Below, in pieces: positions 54,542-62,964 of a DNA stretch of 64,000 nucleotides (the stretch's first letter is position 1; each line of letters starts with the position of its first letter). The position numbers were made by a program, and so were the translations under genes. The notes under the pieces were generated by a model. The model had not been told where the DNA came from. It saw only the letters and a list, made by a program, of their open reading frames with translations, and did no database searches. Origin of the DNA: JABDMH01 sp965223165 (GTDB lineage Bacteria > Bacteroidota > Bacteroidia > Chitinophagales > Saprospiraceae). The stretch is from the NCBI GenBank assembly GCA_965223165.1, contig CBDCVQ010000017.1:93510-157509 (forward strand), read 5' to 3'.

Positions 54542-55162
54542 ATGACCTTCCTTCAGTATCTACTCTTGGGGGCCTTATTCAGCGGCCTAGGTGCTTTAAC
54601 CCCAGGGTTGATCAATCTTGCCGTCGCTGAGCGCACGATCCACCGCGGGGTGAAGGCCGGCGTGATGGTCACCCTGGGTGCGGGGGTCATTGAACTCATC
54701 TACACCTTTGTACCCCTCTATTTCATTGATATCCTGATCAAAGACAGCAGCATTGGTTTGGCGCTAAAGGTGATAGCCATCGTGATCTTTTTGGGCTTGA
54801 GCATTTACCATTTTCGCAAGAAGGCACAAGCCCCGGCCAAGGCGACCACCCCAGGCGGCTCGCGAGACTTTGCCGTCGGCATTGGGGTGGCTTCTATGAA
54901 CCTCCTGATCGTGCCTACCTGGATCTTCTTGGGCATCTGGCTTCGGGGCAATGGCTTTCAGTTTGAGCATCTGTCCCAGATGCTGGCACTCTCCCTGGGC
55001 TCGGCTTTGGGGGCCGTCATGGTTTTTCTGCTCTATGTGAAACTGGGTAGTTATATCGTCGGAAAGGTCGAGCGGGTCACCGCCTATACCAACAAATTTC
55101 TCGGATTTGTCTTCTTGGGCCTGGCTGCCCTGCAGACGATCAGACTACTCTACTTTGAGTAA
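54542..55162 (+). CDS. LysE/RhtB-family exporter
   Basis: A 206-residue membrane protein with about six helices, matching LysE-type amino acid or small-molecule exporters. The first helix carries GLGALTPGLINLAVAERTIHRGVKAG, the family position of the PGP motif, and GSALGAVMVFLLYVKLG follows later. The substrate is not known. It is the single gene between the DUF1080 protein and the convergent SDR. Confidence 0.85.
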   Translation: MTFLQYLLLGALFSGLGALTPGLINLAVAERTIHRGVKAGVMVTLGAGVIELIYTFVPLYFIDILIKDSSIGLALKVIAIVIFLGLSIYHFRKKAQAPAKATTPGGSRDFAVGIGVASMNLLIVPTWIFLGIWLRGNGFQFEHLSQMLALSLGSALGAVMVFLLYVKLGSYIVGKVERVTAYTNKFLGFVFLGLAALQTIRLLYFE

Positions 55163-55199
55163 ACCAGTGTAGCAAGGTGGATGTGCGAGCGGTCCGGAC

Positions 55200-55976
55200 T
55201 CATTCTTCGGGAACCGCCAGTTCCTCAGGGCTGATGCAAAGCGACGTGATGCCTCCGTCCACCGTCAGCGTCTGTCCCGTGATTTGTGCTGCGGCATCAG
55301 AGAGCAGAAAAAGCGCAGCCTCGGCAATGTCTATGGGGTCTGATATCCGTCCCGTCGGCAAAGCCTTGGACCAGAGTTGCCGATAGTTGGGATCATCAGA
55401 GAGGGTACGTTCGGTGGCTACGGCGCCCGGGGCGATGGCATTTGTGGTGATCCGATGTGGTCCCAATTCTTGGACAAGCACTTTAGCCAAGCTCTGCAAA
55501 GCCGCTTTGGTCATGCCGTAGGCGGCTAGATGGGGGTGGCTCAACAGGCCGGTCACTGACGACATCAGAAGGACTCGACCCCCAGATTCCTGCCTGATCA
55601 TTTCCTGTGCGCAGCGCTGCGCCAGGAAAAAGGACCCGCGGAGATTTAGGTTGACGAGAGTCTCAAATCGCTCCGGTGTAAAGTCCAGAAACGCTCCAAA
55701 GGATGTAATGCCCGCATTGGCGATGCAATAGTCCACCCGTCCAAAGAGAGACAGACAGCAGTCCACCATCTCGTTGATGAAGTCGATGCTTCCGGCATCG
55801 CCCGCCAGCGTATGACAGTTTGGGCTGTCAATGCGTTGCTGGGCCTGCTGGCAAAGGTCAGTGTCCAGGTCATTTAGCAGCACCTGACATCCTCGATTCG
55901 TCAGTTCCTCACAGATTTTAAAACCGATGCCCGATCCGGCGCCGGTCACAATAGCTGCTCTTCCAGTGAAATCCAT
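55200..55976 (-). CDS. Short-chain dehydrogenase/reductase
   Basis: A 258-residue NAD(P)-dependent oxidoreductase of the classical SDR family. The nucleotide motif TGAGSGIG is at residues 11-18, NAG at 87-89, and the catalytic set S140, Y153, K157 is complete in AAYGMTKAAL. An aspartate after the second strand (LLNDLDTD) suggests NAD preference. C-terminal LLSDAAAQITGQTLTVDGG is typical of the FabG/glucose-dehydrogenase-like group. The substrate is not determinable. Confidence 0.92.
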   Translation of the reverse strand: MDFTGRAAIVTGAGSGIGFKICEELTNRGCQVLLNDLDTDLCQQAQQRIDSPNCHTLAGDAGSIDFINEMVDCCLSLFGRVDYCIANAGITSFGAFLDFTPERFETLVNLNLRGSFFLAQRCAQEMIRQESGGRVLLMSSVTGLLSHPHLAAYGMTKAALQSLAKVLVQELGPHRITTNAIAPGAVATERTLSDDPNYRQLWSKALPTGRISDPIDIAEAALFLLSDAAAQITGQTLTVDGGITSLCISPEELAVPEE

Positions 55977-56195
55977 AAGACATGCTCGATTTTGATGAAT
56001 CGGGCGCCAGTTTAGGGCATTCCGATCAACCTGCCAAGCCGAGTCAAGGATATTTCCAAGACCAACCTAAAAAAGCTGCCATGTGACCTATCTATCGGTT
56101 CTCCGCACCCCCACGGACGTGATCTGGCTCTTGCCCAGATATGTCCAGTATCATTGAAAAACGCTTCGTAGGCACATAGCTTCCATGTAGTTCCA

Positions 56196-58172
56196 ATGGG
56201 GGAGCCCATGGCAAAGGAGAAAGAAGACCGAAAGAACCAACAACCGCCGCAACGCGAGCCGGCCAGGCCCATTTCATGGATCATCACCGTGCTCATGTTT
56301 GCCATTTTTTGGATGTGGTTTGTCGGCAGTCCGTCCCCCATGCCTGAGATTACTTGGCAGCAATTCAAGGACGAAATGCTCGTGTCGGGGGACGTGGCCA
56401 AAATCCAAGTGATCAACAACGAGCGAGTTGAGGTCTTCATCAAGGAAGATCGACTGAGCAAGGAAATCTATCAAGACTTCAGGGGAAGCGATGGTCAGGG
56501 TGGATTGGGAGCCCACTGCTATTTCAACATCGGTTCGGTTGAGGTCTTCCATGCCCAACTGAGTGAAGCTCAACGGGAAATCGAAGGACCGGACGTACCC
56601 GTCACCTATGCCAGACGGCAAAACTGGTGGGGACCGATCCTGTCTTGGCTTTTGCCAATCGGATTGTTGATTGTTTTCTGGATGTTTCTCTTGCGGCGAG
56701 TCCCCTTTGGTGGAGGTGGAGGCGGTTCATCGATCTACAGTTTTGGCAAGTCCAGAGCAAGGGTGATGGAGCCGGGTGGGAAATCGGCAGTAACCTTTAA
56801 GGATGTGGCCGGCCTGGAGGAGGCCAAGGCGGAGATCTATGAGCTCGTGATGTTCTTGAAAGAGCCAGAGCACTATACAAAACTGGGCGCCAAGATTCCC
56901 AAGGGGGTGCTGCTTGCCGGTCCGCCCGGTACTGGAAAGACCTTGCTGGCCAAAGCGGTAGCAGGTGAGGCCGGTGTGCCTTTCTTTTCACTCTCGGGTT
57001 CCGAGTTCATCGAGATGTTTGTAGGTGTCGGAGCAGCGCGGGTGCGAAATCTGTTTGAGAAGGCCAAGGCCCGGGCTCCCAGCATCATCTTCATTGATGA
57101 GATCGACACCATCGGCCGGGCGCGGGGCAGTGCCCATGCCTTTCAGGCAAACGATGAGCGCGAAAGCACGCTTAACCAGTTGCTGGCCGAGCTGGATGGA
57201 TTTGATCCTTCCACCGGCGTGATCGTACTGGCAGCCACCAACCGCGGAGATATTCTGGATTCCGCTTTGCTTCGGCCCGGACGGTTTGATCGCCATATCT
57301 ATCTCGAGTTACCCAATCTAGTGGAAAGGCAGGCGATTTTCGCTGTCCACATGAGGCCCCTCAAACTGGGCGACGACATAGATAAGGAGATGTTGGCCGC
57401 GCAGACACCAGGTTTCTCCGGGGCGGATATTGCCAACATTTGTAATGAGGCGGCCCTGATAGCGGCCCGAAGGCGGAAGGAGACGGTCATGCGGCAGGAC
57501 TTCAATGACGCCATCGATCGGGTCGTGGGCGGGCTTGAGAAGAAAAGCAAGATCATTCCGTTGGAAGAACGGCGCCGCGTGGCCTATCATGAAGCGGGTC
57601 ACGTGGTCACTAGTTGGTTTCTTGAGCATGCGCATCCCATCATCAAGGTGACCATCATACCCAGAGGAAAGTCGCTCGGTGCGGCGTGGTTCTTGCCCGA
57701 GGAGCATCAGATCATGACCAAGTCGCAAATGCTCGATTTGATGTGCACGGCCTTGGGCGGTAGGGCTGCCGAAGAACTGGTATACGATGAGGTTTCTTCC
57801 AATGCACTGGACGACTTGGAGAAAGTCACCAAACAAGCCTACAACATGGTGGCATACTACGGGTTGGGTGAAGCCCTACGCAATATTAGCTTCTTCGATT
57901 CGACGGGCGCTCAGTCGCAGTCGCTACACCGGCCCTACAGCGAGGGCACAGCCGAGAAAATAGATGAGGAAGTCCAGCGATTAGTCGATGAGGCTTACGG
58001 AAAGGCCACGGCCATCCTTACCTCGCACCGAGCCGATCTGGAGACGTTGGCCGACGAGTTACTGGCAAAAGAAGTGGTGTACAAGGAGGAGCTGGAGCAG
58101 ATGCTGGGGCCCCGTCCATTTGCCGCAGAGCAGGATATGGCGCTGGACGTACAAAAACGAGCCGATCCTTGA
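56196..58172 (+). CDS. ftsH: ATP-dependent zinc metalloprotease FtsH
   Basis: A 658-residue membrane protease that degrades misfolded membrane proteins and short-lived regulators. It has two N-terminal membrane helices (around residues 28-44 and 149-167) enclosing a periplasmic domain. The AAA module has Walker A GPPGTGKT (242-249), IFIDEIDTIGR and LLRPGRFDRHI. The zinc site is HEAGH (465-469), with the third ligand probably in SSNALDDLEKVT. The ATG at 56196 is followed by another at 56208; either may be used. It is complete. Confidence 0.96.
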   Translation: MGEPMAKEKEDRKNQQPPQREPARPISWIITVLMFAIFWMWFVGSPSPMPEITWQQFKDEMLVSGDVAKIQVINNERVEVFIKEDRLSKEIYQDFRGSDGQGGLGAHCYFNIGSVEVFHAQLSEAQREIEGPDVPVTYARRQNWWGPILSWLLPIGLLIVFWMFLLRRVPFGGGGGGSSIYSFGKSRARVMEPGGKSAVTFKDVAGLEEAKAEIYELVMFLKEPEHYTKLGAKIPKGVLLAGPPGTGKTLLAKAVAGEAGVPFFSLSGSEFIEMFVGVGAARVRNLFEKAKARAPSIIFIDEIDTIGRARGSAHAFQANDERESTLNQLLAELDGFDPSTGVIVLAATNRGDILDSALLRPGRFDRHIYLELPNLVERQAIFAVHMRPLKLGDDIDKEMLAAQTPGFSGADIANICNEAALIAARRRKETVMRQDFNDAIDRVVGGLEKKSKIIPLEERRRVAYHEAGHVVTSWFLEHAHPIIKVTIIPRGKSLGAAWFLPEEHQIMTKSQMLDLMCTALGGRAAEELVYDEVSSNALDDLEKVTKQAYNMVAYYGLGEALRNISFFDSTGAQSQSLHRPYSEGTAEKIDEEVQRLVDEAYGKATAILTSHRADLETLADELLAKEVVYKEELEQMLGPRPFAAEQDMALDVQKRADP

Positions 58173-58266
58173 CGGCCTCGCCGGGGAAGAGCCCCTCCCG
58201 TTCCCTGTTCCTTCGCTCGCCAGAAGAAGGACGATCTGCTCGTCCCGATCTCCTGGTTGGCTCTGA

Positions 58267-59820
58267 TCAGGCGGGTGAAGGATCATTCTCCGAGCTACCG
58301 GTCGCAAAGACTCGATCCAAATATTCGGACTGGGTGGACTTCGAGGCATCCGGGGCGGCGTCACCGGTACCGGCCAGGGCAGATGCCAGCCTCTTCTTAT
58401 AGTCCAGTTGCATCAAGCGACCGATCTGAATGCGCTGGGCCTGAGGCGAGCCCGCCCCGTGTAGACTTTCGGTGAGGTATCCCACGGCATTGCGGCCGAG
58501 CGTCATGTTTTCAATGAGTCGAAGGATACGCATCCGTTTCTCGGCGTCCGTGTCTTTGGTCCCCTTTAAGTACTTGCGCAGCAAGGGCCCGGTGCGCGCA
58601 TCTCTGAGTTCATGCTCCGAAGGTAGGGTGACCACCGAGCCGCCGGCCAGGTCCTGCGCTAGCCGTCCGATCTCATAGGGCATTTTGGTCACATGGTGCT
58701 TGCACACGTTGGCAAGCATGTCATCGCAGATATAGGCACCGGACGAGGTAGCATACCCCTGCATGGAGGAAGCTATACCGGTACCGTAGATCGTTTCGTT
58801 GAGGTGAGTCATCTGGACCAGCTTGTCTTTGATGTGTGAGGCTTTCTGGACGCCATTGTATTCAGCGATGGTTGCCGCCGCGCCGATGATGACGTCACCG
58901 AGACCGGTTTTGCAGACGTAGCTTCGGCGGTGGTAGGCAGTGAAGCGCTCGACCAGCATGGAGGCAAATTCGTATTCGCCATGCATGAAGACGTACTCCC
59001 AGGGGACGAAGACATTGTCCAGCACCACCATCGCCTCTTGGCCTCCAAACCTTGCATTGCCTGCGTCGATGTCTCCCGGCTCCATGCTGCGCATGTCACA
59101 AGACTGGCGTCCATAGATGTAAGCAATACCCGGGGCATCGACCGGCACGGCCCCAATGATGGCGTAATCTTTGTCCGCCGGTCCCAGCCGCATGGTAGGC
59201 ATCAGCACCAGCCAGTGTGAATTGATGCAACCGGTCTGATGGGCCTTGGCCCCGGTGAGGTATACGCCCTCCTCGGTTTCTTTCACGACATGCACAAACA
59301 TGTCGGGGTCGGCCTGTTGATGGGGCGGGAGACTGCGATCCCCTTTGACGTCAGTCATAGCTCCACCAATCACGTAGTTGTGCCGATGGGTCATGGCGAC
59401 AAAATCCTTCAGGCGCTGGTGATACGCAGTTCCGTGCGCTTGGTCCATTTCATAGGTGGTGGAAAACAAGGCATTCAGCGCATCCATACCCACGCAGCGT
59501 TGGAAGCAGGTGCCGGTGAGCTGACCGAGTCTGCGCTGCATCTTGTTTTGTCGAATGAGATCATCGGTCGACGCACAGATGTGTAGAAAGCGACTGATTG
59601 GTTCGCCGGTAAACGGCGAGATCACGGAAGCGAGAGCTGGCTCTCGAACCGCCAGGTCGTAGGTAGCGGCTACGGCATTGATGGAGGGCCGGATCATAGG
59701 GTGGTCGACGGGTTCTTCCACTTGTTCGCCAATGAGGTAAATATTGAGATGTCTTCCGCGCAGGCTTTCGATGTAATCCTGCCCGGTAACCAGTTTTTTG
59801 TCTTCTGTCATTTTCGTCAT
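58267..59820 (-). CDS. 4-hydroxybutyryl-CoA dehydratase / vinylacetyl-CoA isomerase-like enzyme (HpaB superfamily)
   Basis: A flavoprotein of 517 residues from the ATG at 59820. It looks much closer to clostridial 4-hydroxybutyryl-CoA dehydratase (AbfD) than to 4-hydroxyphenylacetate hydroxylase: it keeps VDHPMIRPSIN, KMQRRLGQ, CFQRCVGMDALNA, YGRQSCD, ASHIKDKL, THLNETIY and HGAGSPQAQRI. The four residues that would bind the [4Fe-4S] cluster are present as C105, C109, H297 and C303, but the H-to-C spacing is one residue shorter than I recall for AbfD (HRRSYVC against HRQSYGGC). An upstream start at 59868 is possible. No other 4-hydroxybutyrate genes are adjacent. Confidence 0.85.
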   Translation of the reverse strand: MTKMTEDKKLVTGQDYIESLRGRHLNIYLIGEQVEEPVDHPMIRPSINAVAATYDLAVREPALASVISPFTGEPISRFLHICASTDDLIRQNKMQRRLGQLTGTCFQRCVGMDALNALFSTTYEMDQAHGTAYHQRLKDFVAMTHRHNYVIGGAMTDVKGDRSLPPHQQADPDMFVHVVKETEEGVYLTGAKAHQTGCINSHWLVLMPTMRLGPADKDYAIIGAVPVDAPGIAYIYGRQSCDMRSMEPGDIDAGNARFGGQEAMVVLDNVFVPWEYVFMHGEYEFASMLVERFTAYHRRSYVCKTGLGDVIIGAAATIAEYNGVQKASHIKDKLVQMTHLNETIYGTGIASSMQGYATSSGAYICDDMLANVCKHHVTKMPYEIGRLAQDLAGGSVVTLPSEHELRDARTGPLLRKYLKGTKDTDAEKRMRILRLIENMTLGRNAVGYLTESLHGAGSPQAQRIQIGRLMQLDYKKRLASALAGTGDAAPDASKSTQSEYLDRVFATGSSENDPSPA

Positions 59821-60052
59821 AAGCCGTTCGGGTATGTAAATGTTAGCGGCTAAAATGCCCATTTCCAAGATACCGATTTAGTGGGATCGGTGGCTGGCAT
59901 CGCGCACCGATCGCTAGATCTCAAGGTGGCTCCTGGGTTCCCTGCTCGATTAGGGTCTGCCAACAAGGAGAAGCCCATCTGCGGTAGGCCATGGGTGGAA
60001 CGAGACGGTTCCTGGACGTGCCTGTTTGGCATAAGCCGTATTTTGGTCAATC

Positions 60053-61612
60053 ATGAAGAATCCGAAGATCCTCCAGATGGCCACCACCCTTTGTGGTTTG
60101 TTTGCGCTGGCCATGACACTTTCTTGCTCATCGGTCGATCCGGTGGCGTCTGGCAAGCGGCCAAACATCATCCTCTTTTTTGTCGATGACCTGGGTTGGC
60201 AAGACACTTCGGTCCCGTTTTGGAAGGAAAAGACCTCCTTCAACCGCACGTATCGCACACCCAATATGGAGCAATTGGCGGCATCCGGCATGAAGTTTAC
60301 CCAAGCCTACGCCACTCCTGTGTGCTCACCTACTCGGGTGAGTCTGATGACAGGCATGAATGCCGCGAGGCATCGAGTCACCAACTGGACCTTGCATCCG
60401 GACAAAATACAGCCGATGGAGGCCAATCACCAGGCCCTCACTTTTCCCCGCTGGAATGTAAATGGACTCACCCCTGACTCGACGATCAAGCTGGCGGTGT
60501 ACGCCACCACCTTTCCTTCGATCTTGCAGCAGCATGGCTATCGGACCATCCATGCCGGCAAGGCCCATTTTGGCGCCATCGGCACACCCGGCGAAGACCC
60601 GACCAACCTTGGATTTGATGTCAATATTGCCGGCCATGCCGCCGGTGCCCCGGCCAGCTATCTCGGCACGGAGAACTTTGGAAATACCCCGGAAAACGAG
60701 GGCTCCCCATGGCCGGTGCCCGGACTTGAGAAATACCATGGCCAGGACATATTTCTGACCGAGGCCCTCACCCGGGAGGTACTGGCCGAGCTCGAGCAGG
60801 TTGCCACGAGTCAGCCTTTTTACCTCTATATGTCGCTGTACGGTGTACACACACCGATCAAACCGGATCGCCGGTTTGTGCAGCGTTACTATGACCTCGG
60901 CATGGACAGCACCGAGGCCCAGTATGCCTCCATGATCGAGGCGATGGACAAGAGCCTGGGAGATCTGATGAACTATTTGGACCAGCACCAGCTCACGCAG
61001 GAGACCATCATCCTTTTTATGTCGGACAACGGTGGACTGAGTGCGGTAGCTCGAGGTGGAGAAGCGCACACGCACAACAAGCCGCTCTCCAGCGGCAAGG
61101 GGTCCATCCACGAGGGAGGCATCCGTGAGCCGATGTTGCTCCGCTGGCCAGGTGTCGTGCCGGAGAACACAGTCAATGATCAGTACCTCATCATCGAAGA
61201 TTTCTTTCCGTCTATCTTGGAGATGGCTAGGATCAACGAATTTCAAACCGTCCAGTCGCTGGATGGTCAGAGCTTTGTACCTCTGTTATCGTCGACAGCA
61301 AAAGCCCAGGACCGCTCACTGTATTGGCACTATCCCAACGAATGGGGCCCAAGCGGACCCGGCATCGGGGCATATAGCGCAGTGCGAAGAGGAGATCTGA
61401 AATTGATCTATTATCACCAGAGTGAAAGCTTTGAGCTGTTTGATCTAGCAGACGACCTCAAGGAGCAGCACAATCTGGCGGATGAGCATCCTGTCTCTCT
61501 ACGTGCCCTGGCACAGGATCTCACCCACTATCTGCAGGCCGTGGATGCACAAATGCCCGCGCACAAATCCTCCGGTCAACCCGTCGCATGGCCGGCCGAG
61601 CGCACACCCTAG
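60053..61612 (+). CDS. Family S1 sulfatase lipoprotein
   Basis: A 519-residue exported sulfatase that removes sulfate esters from glycans or other compounds. The N-terminal signal ends in the lipobox MTLSC (C25). The sulfatase signature CSPTR begins at C91, which would be converted to formylglycine, followed by VSLMTG. Metal ligands are in FFVDDLGWQD and MSDNGG. KGSIHEGGIREPMLLRWPG and the C-terminal ELFDLADDLKEQHNLADE complete the pattern. The aerobic maturase is not in the window. The substrate is unknown. Confidence 0.94.
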   Translation: MKNPKILQMATTLCGLFALAMTLSCSSVDPVASGKRPNIILFFVDDLGWQDTSVPFWKEKTSFNRTYRTPNMEQLAASGMKFTQAYATPVCSPTRVSLMTGMNAARHRVTNWTLHPDKIQPMEANHQALTFPRWNVNGLTPDSTIKLAVYATTFPSILQQHGYRTIHAGKAHFGAIGTPGEDPTNLGFDVNIAGHAAGAPASYLGTENFGNTPENEGSPWPVPGLEKYHGQDIFLTEALTREVLAELEQVATSQPFYLYMSLYGVHTPIKPDRRFVQRYYDLGMDSTEAQYASMIEAMDKSLGDLMNYLDQHQLTQETIILFMSDNGGLSAVARGGEAHTHNKPLSSGKGSIHEGGIREPMLLRWPGVVPENTVNDQYLIIEDFFPSILEMARINEFQTVQSLDGQSFVPLLSSTAKAQDRSLYWHYPNEWGPSGPGIGAYSAVRRGDLKLIYYHQSESFELFDLADDLKEQHNLADEHPVSLRALAQDLTHYLQAVDAQMPAHKSSGQPVAWPAERTP

Positions 61613-61722
61613 TTGTTGATATTTTGTATTTTATGGTCTGCAAGATGTCAGTGGAAACACCCACCTGCGAAGAGTGAAACAGGACACCGGATGTTAACTA
61701 ACCATGTCTAAAACCGTAAAAT

Positions 61723-62340
61723 GTGAAACTCCTTCCTCTACTATTTGTTGCAATGCTGGTTTGTAGTTGTAGCACGAAGACACCCATAGCCAGAAGTCAA
61801 GCACAAGTCCGAGTCGAAAAGAAAATAGCCGTACTTCCATTCAATGTATTTAGCCAGCTGCGAGAATTTCGCAAGGGCAAAACGTTGGATATGTTGCGTG
61901 AGGAGGACCGGGTAGAGGGCATCACCATGCAGCGTGATATGTACCGGTATTTTCTCCGCAAGATGAGCCGATTGGGTTATCCTCAGGACTTCATCCAGGA
62001 CGTGAATGTGACCAACGATATCCTGGAGCAAAATGGCATTGACTATGGCGACATCGTTAAGATGCGGCGGGAGGAGCTGGCTCGCCTGCTGAATGTCGAT
62101 GGCGTGGTTTCGGGCATGATCGATCAGTTGGCTCCTCAATCCAGTTTTGTGGTCGGACTCATGAATGGTAATCTTAAATCCAATCGGGTGAAGGCACGTT
62201 TCACCTATCACAATAGTGACGGTCACCTGATCTGGAAGGTGGATCGCAAGAGCAGTGGCGGAGATGAAGAGCTGACCTATGGATTGTCCAAACAGATCAT
62301 GCGAAAGATCCCCGACAAATTTCCCTTCAAACGGATCTAA
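61723..62340 (+). CDS. Lipoprotein of unknown function
   Basis: A 205-residue exported lipoprotein, start GTG at 61723 (GTGAAACTC gives MKL). The signal ends at a double-cysteine region LVCSCS with C16 the likelier lipidated residue. The mature part KKIAVLPFNVFSQLREF and ELARLLNVDGVVSGMIDQL resembles periplasmic lipoproteins of the LpoB/GNA1162-like fold, in which a conserved IAVLPF strand opens the domain. The role is not known. It lies upstream of the broken DUF4202 gene on the same strand. Confidence 0.72.
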   Translation: MKLLPLLFVAMLVCSCSTKTPIARSQAQVRVEKKIAVLPFNVFSQLREFRKGKTLDMLREEDRVEGITMQRDMYRYFLRKMSRLGYPQDFIQDVNVTNDILEQNGIDYGDIVKMRREELARLLNVDGVVSGMIDQLAPQSSFVVGLMNGNLKSNRVKARFTYHNSDGHLIWKVDRKSSGGDEELTYGLSKQIMRKIPDKFPFKRI

Positions 62341-62358
62341 AGAGCGTACACATTTGGC

Positions 62359-62953
62359 ATGACCGAGGAATCCCGCTTCGCACAAGCCATCGGTCTGATC
62401 GATGCCGTCAATGCCCAGGACCCCAATCGCGAGACCTGGGAAGGTGACTCGCATCCCAAGGAGCTGCTGTATGCCTGGCGTATGTCTGAGACACTGGCGC
62501 ACTTTGCACCGGATGCCTCCGAGCTTGTGCAATTGGCAGCTCGAGCCCAGCACATACGCCGATGGGCTCTGTCTCGAGATGCCTATCCAATGGATCGCAC
62601 GGGCTACCTGCGCTGGCGCACCGAGCTGAAGGCAAGGCATGCGCAAGATGCTGGCTGCATTCTGGCGCAATGCGGCTATGACGCAGGGGAGATTGAGCGC
62701 GTGGGAGCATTGATCACCAAGAAACGCCTGAAGACAGATGCCGATGCGCAATTGCTGGAGGACGTGGTGTGCCTGGTCTTTTTTGCGGTATTACTTTGAG
62801 GACTTTGCCGGCAAGCATCCTCGTGAAAAGGTGATTTCGATACTACAGAAGACCTGGCGAAAGATGTCTGCCAAGGGGCAGCAGGCTGCGCTGGACATAC
62901 CCCTCTCAAAGGACGCTAAATCACTCTTGGAGCAAGCGCTCTCGGAGGCTTAG
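62359..62953 (+). pseudogene. DUF4202 family protein, interrupted by a one-base frameshift
   Basis: The first 140 codons read a DUF4202 protein (ESRFAQAIGLIDAVNAQDPN, AARAQHIRRWALSRDAYP, ITKKRLKTDADAQLLEDVVCLVF) and then hit a stop at 62799. The expected continuation LRYYFEDFAGKHPREKV, TWRKMSAKGQQAALDIPL is intact in the next frame up to 62953. Removing one T from the six-T run at 62779-62784 restores a single frame of about 197 residues, the family length. It may be a sequencing error, a recent mutation or slippage at the homopolymer. The family has no firm function. Confidence 0.82.
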
Positions 62954-62964
62954 ATATTCCAATG

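Noticed and set aside
58169..58475. Small plus-strand open frames between ftsH and the AbfD-like gene
   Set aside because: They mostly overlap the 3' end of the minus-strand AbfD-like gene and have low-complexity, arginine/serine-rich composition.
58267..59820. 4-hydroxyphenylacetate 3-monooxygenase as the specific function
   Set aside because: The protein is in the same superfamily, but the CxxxC and H/C ligands and several long blocks match 4-hydroxybutyryl-CoA dehydratase instead.
60326..61246. Minus-strand open frame of 306 codons
   Set aside because: Antisense to the sulfatase gene, which has clear catalytic motifs. The reverse reading shows no family signature.
61741..62751. Minus-strand open frame of 336 codons
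   Set aside because: Antisense to both the lipoprotein and the DUF4202 gene, both of which read as sensible proteins. No domain is visible in the reverse frame.
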